Part shown: piece after piece, positions 7,720-15,254 of the stretch | Numbering within the stretch: the stretch's first letter is position 1 | Layout of the letters: each line of letters starts with the position of its first letter | Made by a program: the position numbers and the translations under genes | From: Caryophanales bacterium UBA3620 | GTDB taxonomy: Bacteria; Bacillota_I; Bacilli_A; RF39; UBA660 | Length of the DNA stretch: 39,877 bases | Direction: 5' to 3' | Assembly: GCA_002375205.1 (NCBI GenBank) | Contig: DFLL01000032.1 | Span: forward strand, 1-39,877 | The notes under the pieces: model-generated | Told to the model about the DNA's origin: nothing | What the model saw: only the letters and a program-made list of their open reading frames with translations | Database searches by the model: none

Positions 7720-8478
7720 TTAGATATTCTTTTTATATATTTCTAAATCTTCATCTTTATATACATTAAATATAATATGATTAAATGTATTTGGAATAAC
7801 TTTTAAATATTCTTTTACTGTACTGATTGCTATCTTACTTGCTTCATCTTTAGGAAATCCATATAGACCAGTAGCAATACATGGAAATGCAATTGTCTTT
7901 AATCCTTTGTCTTTACATAACTCTAATGAATTATAATAACATTTTCTTAAATCATCTTTATCTTTTTCAGAAGGTATCCCATCAACTTGAGGTCCTACTG
8001 TTTGAATAATGTATTTACTTGGTAAATTGTAGGCATTTGTTAATACTACCTCCCCATTTGGTAGTGTTTTACCTTTCATAATATTATTACATTCTTCCCT
8101 TAATTGCATACCAGCAAAAGAATGAATGGTATTATCAATACATCTATGAGTTGGATTGAAACAACCTAATAAGTATTCATTACAAGCATTTACGATAACA
8201 TCACATTTTAAAGTAGTAATATCTCCTTGCCATATAGAAATAATATCTTTATCAAATGCAATGTTTTTTTCATCAATAATACCTTTATTATTTATTTCTT
8301 CTTTAAGATATTCATCTTGAATCTTTAAATAATCTTCACTTATAGGTTTTGGATTTCTTATATTTCTTAAAGCACGATATAAATCTTTTTTATCATCAAT
8401 ATTAGTTGGTATTTCTATATTAGAAAGATTAGGATCTTCTTTAATTAATTCTTCAATTAAATAATCTAAATTGTTCAT
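7720..8478 (-). CDS. Zinc-dependent macrodomain protein-ADP-ribose hydrolase
   Basis: A 252-aa protein. An N-terminal helical subdomain (about 1-70, including YRALRNIRNPKPI) is typical of sirtuin-linked macrodomains. The macrodomain follows: IWQGDIT (82-88), VNACNEYLLGCF (96-107), then PTHRCIDNTIH, and IATGLYGFPK (201-210) for the diphosphate loop. C106, H111 and C113 fit the metal ligands of the Zn-macro group, which remove ADP-ribose placed by SirTM. The start at 8478 is chosen over a longer frame that would overlap the HxlR gene. It lies 1 nt after the HxlR stop codon and the ribosome site AAAGGA is inside the end of that gene, so translation is probably coupled. Confidence 0.93.
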   Translation of the reverse strand: MNNLDYLIEELIKEDPNLSNIEIPTNIDDKKDLYRALRNIRNPKPISEDYLKIQDEYLKEEINNKGIIDEKNIAFDKDIISIWQGDITTLKCDVIVNACNEYLLGCFNPTHRCIDNTIHSFAGMQLREECNNIMKGKTLPNGEVVLTNAYNLPSKYIIQTVGPQVDGIPSEKDKDDLRKCYYNSLELCKDKGLKTIAFPCIATGLYGFPKDEASKIAISTVKEYLKVIPNTFNHIIFNVYKDEDLEIYKKNI

Positions 8479-8479
8479 A

Positions 8480-8803
8480 TTATTTATCCTTTTTAGGCTG
8501 ATATTTTTCTCCAAAAGTTTTCATAATATCAAATATTCCTTTTAGTTCAAATCCTTTTTCTGTTACTGAATATTCGACTCTTAGTGGAACCTCAGGATAT
8601 ACTTTTCTTGAAATGATTCCATCTTTTTCTAAATCTCTTAAATTTTGTGTTAAAACCTTTGCTGATATACCAACTACTGATCTTGTTAATTCATTATATC
8701 TTTTTGTCCCTTCAAATAAATCTCTTAATATCAATACCTTCCATTTATTAGATATTATTGATGCAGTATATTCTACTGGGCAAGTTGTATAAAGTTTTCT
8801 CAT
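8480..8803 (-). CDS. HxlR-family winged-helix regulator, first gene of the sirtuin operon
   Basis: A 107-aa HxlR/MarR-like protein. CPVEYTASIISNKWKVLILRDL is the family N-terminus. Cys8 sits where redox- or electrophile-sensing members (YodB, HypR, QsrR) have their sensing cysteine. The wing is followed by RVEYSVTEKGFEL. The gene is immediately upstream of the macrodomain and sirtuin genes, so it probably controls them. Its own promoter region holds a palindrome (8851-8870) overlapping the -35 position, suggesting autorepression. Control of ADP-ribosylation genes by oxidative or electrophile stress fits what is known of SirTM systems, but is inferred here. Confidence 0.9.
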   Translation of the reverse strand: MRKLYTTCPVEYTASIISNKWKVLILRDLFEGTKRYNELTRSVVGISAKVLTQNLRDLEKDGIISRKVYPEVPLRVEYSVTEKGFELKGIFDIMKTFGEKYQPKKDK

Positions 8804-8827
8804 TTTTCATCACCAATATAATTATAC

Positions 8828-8870
8828 ATTATAACTTACTTTTAGTATAGTACGTACCTTTTGGTAAGTA
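8828..8870 (-). promoter_or_regulatory. Promoter and palindromic operator of the HxlR-sirtuin operon
   Basis: Minus strand: -10 TATAAT at 8828-8833. An inverted repeat TACTTACC-AAAA-GGTACGTA (8851-8870, one mismatched pair) covers the -35 region, which itself is poor. A related CTTAC-AAAAAG-GTAAG element lies upstream of the next gene (9352-9367). Confidence 0.6.
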
Positions 8871-8900
8871 TTAAAAAATCAAACACAAAGTTTGATTTTT
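8871..8900 (-). terminator. Terminator of the 8903-9271 gene
   Basis: Minus strand: AAATCAAAC-TTTGT-GTTTGATTT with a following T run. It begins 3 nt after the stop codon and separates this gene from the HxlR promoter. Confidence 0.8.
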
Positions 8901-8902
8901 AA

Positions 8903-9271
8903 TTATATTGCAGTTGCTACTAGATTACCTTCAGTATCTTTCATTTCTCCAGATTCTTTATCCAAAATTAATGGATTTGCACTTTTTAAAATTTTTGCTG
9001 AATCTTCTTCATCATACCAATATATTTTATCGCTATTTAAGACATTCATACCTATTAATGATTCTTTAGTTATTTCAGATACATAATTAGTTGCTCCTTC
9101 AACTGCTCCAGCTTTTATTGCATTTATCTCTTCTGTGGTATAATCCTCTGCACTAGCTGGATTTACAATTCCTTCTTTATCAAAATATCTTTCAGCATAG
9201 TAGATTGTTCCAACATCTGCTCTTTCATGATTTAAGGCAAATCCATATGCCCAATTGTTTAACTTATTCAT
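8903..9271 (-). CDS. Uncharacterised 122-aa protein, possible HxlR target
   Basis: A small acidic soluble protein with no membrane segment. It begins MNKLNNWAYGFALNHERADV and has a C-terminal ESGEMKDTEGNLVATAI segment. I do not recognise the family. The AAGGAG ribosome site precedes the start with normal spacing, and it has its own terminator. The upstream region carries a CTTAC-AAAAAG-GTAAG palindrome resembling the HxlR operon operator, so it may belong to the same regulon. A role in the same stress response is plausible but only by association. Confidence 0.55.
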   Translation of the reverse strand: MNKLNNWAYGFALNHERADVGTIYYAERYFDKEGIVNPASAEDYTTEEINAIKAGAVEGATNYVSEITKESLIGMNVLNSDKIYWYDEEDSAKILKSANPLILDKESGEMKDTEGNLVATAI

Positions 9272-9351
9272 TTAAATCTCTCCTTCTTTCTTACATGTTA
9301 ATCATATAGAATATTAGACAAAAATGAAAGTATGCACTTTTTTGTAAGGTA

Positions 9352-9367
9352 CTTACCTTTTTGTAAG
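9352..9367 (-). promoter_or_regulatory. Palindrome upstream of 9271, similar to the HxlR operator
   Basis: Minus strand CTTAC-AAAAAG-GTAAG, about 80 nt upstream of the start codon, next to a second partial half-site (CTTACAAAAAAG at 9339-9350). Confidence 0.5.
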
Positions 9368-9380
9368 AATTTAATAGGAT

Positions 9381-9415
9381 CAAAAGAAAAAGCTTGTAAA
9401 AAGACTTTACAAACT
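9381..9415 (-). terminator. Terminator of the XRE/membrane-protein operon
   Basis: Minus strand: GTTTGTAAA-GTCTT-TTTACAAGC followed by TTTTTCTTTT. It lies after hairpin-repeat copy 2. Confidence 0.7.
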
Positions 9416-9418
9416 TTT

Positions 9419-9440
9419 CCTAATATCTTAATCTTCCGAT
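9419..9440 (-). repeat. 3' UTR hairpin repeat, copy 2
   Basis: AATATCTTAATCTTCCGA core on the plus strand, between the stop at 9456 and the terminator at 9381-9415. Confidence 0.7.
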
Positions 9441-9455
9441 CATTTTAATTATATA

Positions 9456-10178
9456 TTAATACAATTCTATTATAACTGATTCATTATGATCCATTAATTG
9501 TGTTGATAATTCTACTTTCTTATTTTTTTCTATAATAAATTCTTTTTCTCTGGATTTAAGATCAATTCCATCATCTTTTACTTTAGTTAATCCATATTTT
9601 GAAGTGGTTACTACAATATCATCTTTGTTAATACTTTTGATTTTAAAATCATATTCTTTATCTAATATAAAGCAAGAAAATGAGTTGCCTTTTTTTAAAG
9701 TTGTTCGAAAAACATTATCAGTATGACACTTAACATCTACACTTTTATATTTTGATATTGGTCTTATGATACATTCTTTTTTAGAAATAGCTATCTCGTA
9801 ACTTTCATATCTAAGTATTTCAGTATCATCTTCTTTAAATATGTACCAAGCACCTTTTCTCCAATCATTTATAGATGTTAATTTTTTATTTAAAGCATCT
9901 TTAAACATTATAAACTTTGCATTAAATGTTCTATAATTAAGTTCTTCTACTCTTAAATTTTCTACATATATTTCATATCCATCAAGTTTTCCAACATATT
10001 CTTTCTCTCTATCTTCATCTATATATATAGACAATATATTGCTTATACCTTTTAAATTATATTGTTTATTATAAGTATATAGTATTACAACAAATATACT
10101 AATTAATAAAATAACACATAAAATTATTGGAATTATTTTCAATTTATTTTTTTTCTTATCTTTTTTATCAACTTTCAT
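9456..10178 (-). CDS. Uncharacterised single-pass membrane protein
   Basis: A 240-aa protein with a Lys-rich start (MKVDKKDKKKNKLK), one transmembrane helix at about residues 15-35 and an extracytoplasmic beta-rich remainder. No lipobox and no recognised domain. It lies 26 nt after an XRE regulator on the same strand and shares its terminator, so the regulator probably controls it. The combination (short cytoplasmic basic tail, one TM, outer domain) fits a sensor or an envelope stress protein, but nothing in the sequence decides. Confidence 0.6.
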   Translation of the reverse strand: MKVDKKDKKKNKLKIIPIILCVILLISIFVVILYTYNKQYNLKGISNILSIYIDEDREKEYVGKLDGYEIYVENLRVEELNYRTFNAKFIMFKDALNKKLTSINDWRKGAWYIFKEDDTEILRYESYEIAISKKECIIRPISKYKSVDVKCHTDNVFRTTLKKGNSFSCFILDKEYDFKIKSINKDDIVVTTSKYGLTKVKDDGIDLKSREKEFIIEKNKKVELSTQLMDHNESVIIELY

Positions 10179-10204
10179 TTTTATTTTCCTTAAATTAAAT
10201 CCTA

Positions 10205-10780
10205 TTATTTTGTTAATTCTAATTTCTTAAATTGTTTAAATTTATTCTTACCATAAACAAACTTTTTATCATTTGTATTTTCTTGCAATTCTATTACTTC
10301 AAGAATATAATCATGAATATTAACCAATAATTTTAAACCATCTTTTTTAATTAAATAATATGGTGTTGTATCATTTAGTGCATCTACAGTTTCCATTGCA
10401 CCAGCACCAATTATCCAATCACTTACTACTCTAGCAAGTTTTCCTTTGTTTTCACTTCTTAATAACTCATAAATCACCCATGGTTCAGTATAATAGTCCT
10501 TTAATATTTGCTTATAACCTTTTCCATTCATTTCGTATTTATCTTTATCTAATTCTTTCTTCATAGATAAAGCTGGTAATGAATTATCATTATCTAATAA
10601 ATAATCAACTGTAAGATTAAATACTTTTGATAATTCTTGTAAATTACTTACATCTGGAAACCCTTCATCACTTTCCCACTTAGTTATTGCTTGTCTTGAA
10701 ACATTCATTATTTCAGCAAGACTTTCTTGAGATAATCCAAATTTTTTTCTTATCTCTTTCAATTTTTGACCTAATGTCAT
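10205..10780 (-). CDS. XRE-family helix-turn-helix regulator
   Basis: A 191-aa protein. Residues 1-63 form a Cro/C1-type HTH: LKEIRKKFGLSQESLAEIMNVSRQAITKWESDEGFPDVSNL, including the SQ-LA-VSRQAITKWE recognition part. The C-terminal region (about 85-190) is a separate domain with YYTEPWVIYELL and a VNIHDYILEVIELQ helix, which I do not recognise. Ribosome site AAGGAG before the start. The downstream membrane-protein gene begins 26 nt later. It probably regulates its own transcript. Confidence 0.88.
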   Translation of the reverse strand: MTLGQKLKEIRKKFGLSQESLAEIMNVSRQAITKWESDEGFPDVSNLQELSKVFNLTVDYLLDNDNSLPALSMKKELDKDKYEMNGKGYKQILKDYYTEPWVIYELLRSENKGKLARVVSDWIIGAGAMETVDALNDTTPYYLIKKDGLKLLVNIHDYILEVIELQENTNDKKFVYGKNKFKQFKKLELTK

Positions 10781-10924
10781 AATATCTCCTTCTTTCTGAC
10801 TTTAATTCTACATTGATGTTTCAGTTAATAACAGCAACATTACTTTACATTTATGCTACTTATCGTAGCAATCAATATATCTATATAATATTTTACCACA
10901 GAAAAAGATAATTTTTACATTCTC

Positions 10925-10945
10925 TTAATATCTTAATATTCCGAG
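10925..10945 (-). repeat. 3' UTR hairpin repeat, copy 3
   Basis: AATATCTTAATATTCCGA core, directly adjoining the TAG stop of the AAA ATPase gene. A weak hairpin plus T run follows at about 10902-10925. Confidence 0.7.
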
Positions 10946-11665
10946 CTAATCAAACATCCTATGTTGCATTGCATCTGGTTGCTCTAAATACATTTTGTAC
11001 AAATTATATATATCAGTATCTTCATATTTAACTTCTTTAAAATTATTATTTAAATCAAGAATTTTTCCATTCCTATAACTTATTAAAATTGGTGAATGAG
11101 TAGCAACAATAAATTGACTTCCTTCTTTAACTAGTTCATCAATAAGACAAAGTAATGATAACTGTCTTTGAGGGGATAATGCTGCTTCTGGTTCATCAAG
11201 AATATATAAACCATGATCTGAAAATCTATTTTGTACTAATTTTAAAAATGATTCTCCATGAGAACACTCATGTAAACTACCTCCATATGAACTCCCAACA
11301 CCTATATTATCAACTTCTGTGGAAAAAATATAAAAGCTTTCTGCTCTAAGAAAGAATTTAGTTTTAGGTTTATTAAATGTTCCAACTCTTATGTATTCCG
11401 ATAATTCTGATGTGGTATTTTTAGTTTCATATCTAAAATTTTCTGTCCCACCTTCTGCAGGTAAACCTAAAGCAACAGCAATTGCTTCAACAAAAGTTGA
11501 TTTGCCTATTCCATTTTCTCCAACAAAAAAGGTAACTTGTGAATCAAAGTTTAATTCATGGAAATTTTTAACAACTTCAATATTAAAAGGATAATCATTA
11601 TAGGATTTAATTTTATCTCTTTCCAAGGATATTCTTTTAACTATTAATTTACTATCCATACTCAT
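10946..11665 (-). CDS. Stand-alone AAA/ABC-type ATPase (RecF/SMC-like)
   Basis: A 239-aa protein. Walker A GENGIGKST lies at about 49-57 (FFVGENGIGKSTFVEAIAVALG). A shortened signature region is GSLHECSHGESFLKL. Walker B is LYILDEPEAALSP and the switch His is ATHSPIL. This is the compact AAA family of predicted ATP-binding proteins; no nuclease or topoisomerase-primase domain is fused and no OLD/TOPRIM partner lies next to it. These proteins occur alone in many Bacillota genomes with unknown roles, and some belong to defence systems when paired. It is a single-gene transcript flanked by copies of the 3' UTR repeat. Confidence 0.85.
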   Translation of the reverse strand: MSMDSKLIVKRISLERDKIKSYNDYPFNIEVVKNFHELNFDSQVTFFVGENGIGKSTFVEAIAVALGLPAEGGTENFRYETKNTTSELSEYIRVGTFNKPKTKFFLRAESFYIFSTEVDNIGVGSSYGGSLHECSHGESFLKLVQNRFSDHGLYILDEPEAALSPQRQLSLLCLIDELVKEGSQFIVATHSPILISYRNGKILDLNNNFKEVKYEDTDIYNLYKMYLEQPDAMQHRMFD

Positions 11666-11730
11666 AAGAAAATCACCTATAAATAATTATATCATATATT
11701 TTAGATTTTTAATCACATCGCAATATTACT

Positions 11731-11755
11731 AAAAAAGATGAGATTATTTCTCACC
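11731..11755 (-). terminator. Terminator of the two-hydrolase operon
   Basis: Minus strand: AGGTGAGA-AATA-ATCTCATCT hairpin with a T6 run. It lies after repeat copy 4. Confidence 0.7.
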
Positions 11756-11763
11756 TTAATGTA

Positions 11764-11786
11764 CGGGAATATCTTAATATTCCGAT
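11764..11786 (-). repeat. 3' UTR hairpin repeat, copy 4
   Basis: GGAATAT-CTTA-ATATTCC gives 7-bp perfect arms. It touches the stop codon of the hydrolase gene. Confidence 0.75.
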
Positions 11787-12736
11787 TATTTGTTTTTTTC
11801 TACATCTTGCCAATTTTTATTATTTAATAGTTCTGCATCTTCTCCAATAAATACTTTGCCAGCTTCTTCATCGTTTTTTAATTGATATAACATCCATGCT
11901 GTCATATATGAATCATTTTTTTCAAGCATATTTTCGTGTTCTGTTCCTACTGATCTTGCACGAACTTTAAATATATCATCTGATATTTTATTATAATTCT
12001 CAATTAATGATGATAAAGGTGCAACTCCACCAAATTCTTTATTTGAGTCATTTCCAGCATCATCTGATTTACCAGTACCTGCTGTCATAAAGTATGGAAT
12101 TTTTATTTTAGATGTATCATAACTCCATCCCATATTATTTGCTAAAAATGGATATGCAGCACTTCCAGTAAATATTGCTTTATAATATTTTCCATTTTCA
12201 AATTCCGTAACTGCTCTTAAAGCTCCTGCTCCACCTTGAGAGTAACCTATTATTCCAATATTCTCTTTATCTATTTTATTATAAAGCTTACTATTATTTG
12301 GTAGATTTAACATATAGTCTAATGTAATAGAAGTTGTTTCTCCTTTACCAGCTTGTCCATCTTCATTTCCTACTACTATAAATCCCCATGATGCAAGTCT
12401 TTTAAAGAATGGTTCATATCTAAAAGCAGGAACTCCACTAGCATTAACTACTACTATCATTGGATATTCAGTATCACTACTTTCTAGTTCTTTTGGATAC
12501 CAAATTCTAATCTTTTTTATAGATTTATTATTAGATTCATGTTCTTCATAAGCTACTTCATAATCTCCAAGTTTAGAATATTTCATTTCAAGTTCTGAAT
12601 CAGATTTAAACTCTTTATAATAATCATCTTCATATACTGGTTGTTGACTTTCGATATATCCTTTTATTGCAAATATAACAACAATTATTATTAATACTAA
12701 AAATATGATTCCAATTATTTTTAACACCTTTTTCAT
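11786..12736 (-). CDS. Membrane-anchored alpha/beta hydrolase
   Basis: A 316-aa protein. An N-terminal hydrophobic helix (5-25) anchors it. YPMIVVVNASG marks the oxyanion strand and GYSQGG (164-169, nucleophile S166) the elbow. Later IPYFMTAGTGKSDD holds a candidate acid and GTEHENML the candidate His. This fits the polyethylene-terephthalate-hydrolase/dienelactone-hydrolase-like lipase group. The first 20 residues closely resemble those of the neighbouring hydrolase (MKKVLK-I-II), so both may be targeted the same way. It follows that gene by 15 nt in a TetR-controlled operon. The natural ester is unknown. Confidence 0.85.
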   Translation of the reverse strand: MKKVLKIIGIIFLVLIIIVVIFAIKGYIESQQPVYEDDYYKEFKSDSELEMKYSKLGDYEVAYEEHESNNKSIKKIRIWYPKELESSDTEYPMIVVVNASGVPAFRYEPFFKRLASWGFIVVGNEDGQAGKGETTSITLDYMLNLPNNSKLYNKIDKENIGIIGYSQGGAGALRAVTEFENGKYYKAIFTGSAAYPFLANNMGWSYDTSKIKIPYFMTAGTGKSDDAGNDSNKEFGGVAPLSSLIENYNKISDDIFKVRARSVGTEHENMLEKNDSYMTAWMLYQLKNDEEAGKVFIGEDAELLNNKNWQDVEKNK

Positions 12737-12751
12737 ACTTTCTTATCACCT

Positions 12752-13771
12752 TTAATTTACTTTCTCTTTTATAAAATTAATCATTCTATCAAATGCATCT
12801 TTTGATATTTCATCTGCTCTTTCATTGGCTACAAAACAGTGTTGCATTTCTTTTCCTCTCTCTGCAAGTGGATCAATTAGTTCATGTTCTACATTCTTCT
12901 CTTTTAGTTTAACATCCATATCTCTCATATCAACATAATATTCACTACCAAGTAAAACTGATGGGATATAATTTGAATCTATTGATAAGATATTATTATA
13001 TTTTTTTAATTCATCTTTATTAATATAAATAGAACCTTTTATATAATTACCAACTAATATTTTAGTTGCTAAACTAAATTTATTATAAACGAGTGGTGCA
13101 TCATCAATTACTAATGCTTTTACTTGTTCTCTTTTTAATACAGGAGTAATATTCAATAATTTTGCATATTCACTATTAGTAATAATACTTCCTATTTGGC
13201 TTGTCATTATTGCTCCAGCAGATGAACCCATTATAACAACTTTATCCACATTAATATGATATTCTTCAGAATGATCTATCATATATTGAAATGCAAGATT
13301 TGCTTGAATAAGTGGTGTTGGAAAATGATAATCTGGAACGAGAGCATAATCAACATTTACTATATTAAATCCTTCAGCACAAATATCATCAAGTAAAGCA
13401 GTAACATCACTTTCTGCTAATGGATCACCATCATTTTTACTTCCTCCAAAGAATCCACCACCATGAAAGTAAAATAATGTAGGCCTATCTTCTTCAGTAT
13501 TTTCATTTGTATATGTAATATCTAAAAAACTATTAGGATATTCTTTTGAATAATTTATTTCAGCAATAACATATTGCCCGTTTTTCTTAACACCTGTATA
13601 AGGTTCTCTTAATGGTTCATAAGAATTTTTAGTATTTACAGTTTCACTAGATGCTTTTTGAATAAATCCAACAATTATTTGGGTATGTGTCATTAAAAAG
13701 AAATAGCCAACAATTACGATTAATAATAATATTCCAAATATAATTTCAATTACTTTTAAAACTTTTTTCAT
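12752..13771 (-). CDS. Membrane-anchored HSL-type alpha/beta hydrolase (esterase)
   Basis: A 339-aa protein with a membrane anchor at residues 8-28. HGGGFFGGS is the oxyanion-hole HGGG of the hormone-sensitive-lipase family, and GSSAG is the nucleophile elbow. A DPLAERGKEMQHCF segment near the end supplies the acid and His positions. Start at 13771 chosen for the GAGGAG site; the five upstream codons in frame lack one. It is the first gene of a two-hydrolase operon, divergent from a TetR-family regulator, with TGTAAC/GTTACA palindromes between. Esterase activity on a small lipid or xenobiotic is likely. Confidence 0.87.
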   Translation of the reverse strand: MKKVLKVIEIIFGILLLIVIVGYFFLMTHTQIIVGFIQKASSETVNTKNSYEPLREPYTGVKKNGQYVIAEINYSKEYPNSFLDITYTNENTEEDRPTLFYFHGGGFFGGSKNDGDPLAESDVTALLDDICAEGFNIVNVDYALVPDYHFPTPLIQANLAFQYMIDHSEEYHINVDKVVIMGSSAGAIMTSQIGSIITNSEYAKLLNITPVLKREQVKALVIDDAPLVYNKFSLATKILVGNYIKGSIYINKDELKKYNNILSIDSNYIPSVLLGSEYYVDMRDMDVKLKEKNVEHELIDPLAERGKEMQHCFVANERADEISKDAFDRMINFIKEKVN

Positions 13772-13789
13772 AATCAAACTCCTCATGCT

Positions 13790-13805
13790 TGTAACATTTG
13801 TTACA
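13790..13805. promoter_or_regulatory. TetR operator candidate 1
   Basis: TGTAAC-ATTT-GTTACA, perfect 6-bp arms, 19 nt upstream of the hydrolase start. Confidence 0.6.
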
Positions 13806-13860
13806 CCTTGTTATAATTATATTATAGAATTTTAATTCCAACAATATTTCAAACAGGAAT

Positions 13861-13887
13861 TGTAACAAATGGAGGTGTTTTGTTACA
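13861..13887. promoter_or_regulatory. TetR operator candidate 2
   Basis: TGTAACA and TGTTACA arms separated by 13 nt, overlapping the leader of the tetR-like gene. It repeats the half-sites of candidate 1, which supports binding by the adjacent regulator. Confidence 0.5.
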
Positions 13888-13889
13888 TC

Positions 13890-14429
13890 ATGAATAAAAA
13901 TGAAATTGCAAATAATATAGTTAAAGAAAGTTTAACTGATGCATTATTTACTTTAATGTCTAAAAAAGAATTTAATGATATCACTATTACTGAACTTTCA
14001 AAAAAAGCTGGAGTTAGTAGATTATCATTTTATAGAAATTATAATAGTAAAGAAGAAATAATTGTTAAATATTTAGATGATAAAGCTAATCTTTGGTGGG
14101 AAAAACAAATTAGTGATAGAACTAGTGATGTTATTCTAGGAATGTTTAATCATTTCTATTCAGAAAGAGATAAATTATCTATTATTTATAAAGCTGGATT
14201 ATCACATCTTCTATATCAAAATATTTTAAATTGTTCTGGTCCAAGTGAAGAATTAGAAAACAAAGTAGCTTACACTAATGGTTGGGTTTCTGGTGGAGTA
14301 TTTGGATTTATAGATGAATGGATTAAACGAGGATTTAAAGAATCGCCAAAAGAACTTGCTAATATTTTTAAAAATAGAAAAGATTATTATACTAATATGG
14401 ATATGATAGAAAATAGTTATTTAAAATAA
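13890..14429 (+). CDS. TetR-family transcriptional regulator
   Basis: A 179-aa protein. The N-terminal HTH is ALFTLMSKKEFNDITITELSKKAGVSRLSFYRNYNSKEEII, the canonical TetR_N signature. The C-terminal ligand domain includes NGWVSGGVFGFIDEWIKRGFKESP, as in the DhaS/YcbI-like group with TetR_C_8-type domains. It is divergent from the two membrane-anchored hydrolases, so it probably represses them and itself through the TGTAAC palindromes. The start is uncertain: ATG at 13869 lacks a ribosome site, while 13890 has GGAGG but 14 nt away. A strong terminator follows. Confidence 0.88.
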   Translation: MNKNEIANNIVKESLTDALFTLMSKKEFNDITITELSKKAGVSRLSFYRNYNSKEEIIVKYLDDKANLWWEKQISDRTSDVILGMFNHFYSERDKLSIIYKAGLSHLLYQNILNCSGPSEELENKVAYTNGWVSGGVFGFIDEWIKRGFKESPKELANIFKNRKDYYTNMDMIENSYLK

Positions 14430-14459
14430 AAGAAAATCGTATTTTAGATTTTCTTTTTT
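14430..14459 (+). terminator. Terminator of the TetR gene
   Basis: AGAAAATC-GTATTTTA-GATTTTCT followed by a T run, directly after the stop codon. Confidence 0.85.
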
Positions 14460-14462
14460 CGC

Positions 14463-14483
14463 CATAATATCTTAATCTTTAGA
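14463..14483. repeat. Hairpin repeat, copy 5 (divergent)
   Basis: AATATCTTAATCTTTAGA. It lies between two convergent terminators, which is the only copy not adjoining a stop codon. Confidence 0.5.
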
Positions 14484-14522
14484 TATATTTCTTTTTTTAG
14501 AGAATTTTACGTATCATAATTA

Positions 14523-14555
14523 TAAAAAGCAAAAGGATTAAACCAATCCTTTTGC
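14523..14555 (-). terminator. Terminator of the hsp20 gene
   Basis: Minus strand: GCAAAAGGATT-GGTTT-AATCCTTTTGC, an 11-bp perfect stem followed by a T run. Confidence 0.9.
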
Positions 14556-14561
14556 AATTCA

Positions 14562-14984
14562 TTATTTGATTTCGATATACTTTTTATTTTTGATTTGTTT
14601 GTTTTCTTTTTTAGGAACTTCAATCTTTAATGTTCCATCCTCAAATTTAGCTTTGATATCTTCTTCTGTAACTTCATCTCCAACATAGAAACTACGGGAT
14701 GCTTCACCATAATATCTTTCGCGTCTAATATACTTACCATGTTTATTCTTTTCATCATTTTTACTTTCTTGTTTAGCATGAACTGTTAAATACCCATCTT
14801 CTAAACTTATTTTAACATTGTCTTTCTTCATTCCTGGCAAATCAATGGCAAGTTCATAGTTATTATCCTTTTCCTCAATATCTGTTCTCATCATCTTGTT
14901 GTCATTTTTTGGCATAAAGAATGAATCATCAAAGATATCATCAAACAAATCAAAATTTCTTCTTGGTACTAACATCATATCCAT
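14562..14984 (-). CDS. Small heat-shock protein, Hsp20/alpha-crystallin family
   Basis: A 140-aa ATP-independent holdase. After an N-terminal Met/Asp/Phe-rich arm (RNFDLFDDIFDDSFF) comes the alpha-crystallin domain. It starts at NYELAIDLPGMKKDNVKISLEDGYLTV and includes GEASRSFYVGDEV and FEDGTLKIEVPKK, with the usual G-L-I/V motif near the C-terminus. The gene stands alone. Start at 14984 chosen for the AAAGGAAG site 5 nt upstream; a TTG at 14987 is the alternative. Its promoter carries a CIRCE operator, so HrcA repression with heat induction is expected. Confidence 0.96.
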   Translation of the reverse strand: MDMMLVPRRNFDLFDDIFDDSFFMPKNDNKMMRTDIEEKDNNYELAIDLPGMKKDNVKISLEDGYLTVHAKQESKNDEKNKHGKYIRRERYYGEASRSFYVGDEVTEEDIKAKFEDGTLKIEVPKKENKQIKNKKYIEIK

Positions 14985-15084
14985 CAACTTCCTTTCCTAA
15001 ATGTGTTGAGCCATTTGAGGTAAGCACATATCAAATATATAATTTTAATACCATAGTGAGTATCTTTTTCTCACTACAATTATA

Positions 15085-15112
15085 ATTATACTCAAAAATT
15101 AGCAATTGTCAA
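15085..15112 (-). promoter_or_regulatory. Sigma-A promoter of hsp20
   Basis: Minus strand: TTGACA (15107-15112), 16-nt spacer, TATAAT (15085-15090). Both hexamers match consensus and the -35 lies inside the CIRCE element. Confidence 0.85.
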
Positions 15113-15125
15113 TACAAAGTGCTAA
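15099..15125. promoter_or_regulatory. CIRCE element (HrcA operator)
   Basis: TTAGCAATT, 9-nt spacer, AAGTGCTAA. This matches the TTAGCACTC-N9-GAGTGCTAA consensus at 15 of 18 positions, with the exact spacing. It overlaps the -35 of hsp20. Confidence 0.9.
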
Positions 15126-15164
15126 TTTTTATTCTTTTGGATATAGATTTAGAAATATTTAAAT

Positions 15165-15186
15165 CCTAATATCTTAAAATTCAAAG
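15165..15186 (-). repeat. Hairpin repeat, copy 6 (degenerate)
   Basis: CTAATATCTTAAAATTCAAA retains only the left half of the consensus. It lies 36 nt from copy 7. Confidence 0.4.
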
Positions 15187-15221
15187 CAATGAAAAAGGCT
15201 AAAATCTTCATTCTAATCTTA

Positions 15222-15244
15222 ACGAAATATCTTAATCTTCCGAT
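15222..15244 (-). repeat. 3' UTR hairpin repeat, copy 7
   Basis: AAATATCTTAATCTTCCGA, 10 nt after the stop of the aldo/keto reductase gene. Confidence 0.7.
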
Positions 15245-15254
15245 GCATTTTATA

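Noticed and set aside
10946..11665. ATPase subunit of a defence system (Gabija/Septu-like)
   Set aside because: No nuclease or helicase partner is adjacent; neighbours are an XRE operon and a hydrolase operon with their own terminators.
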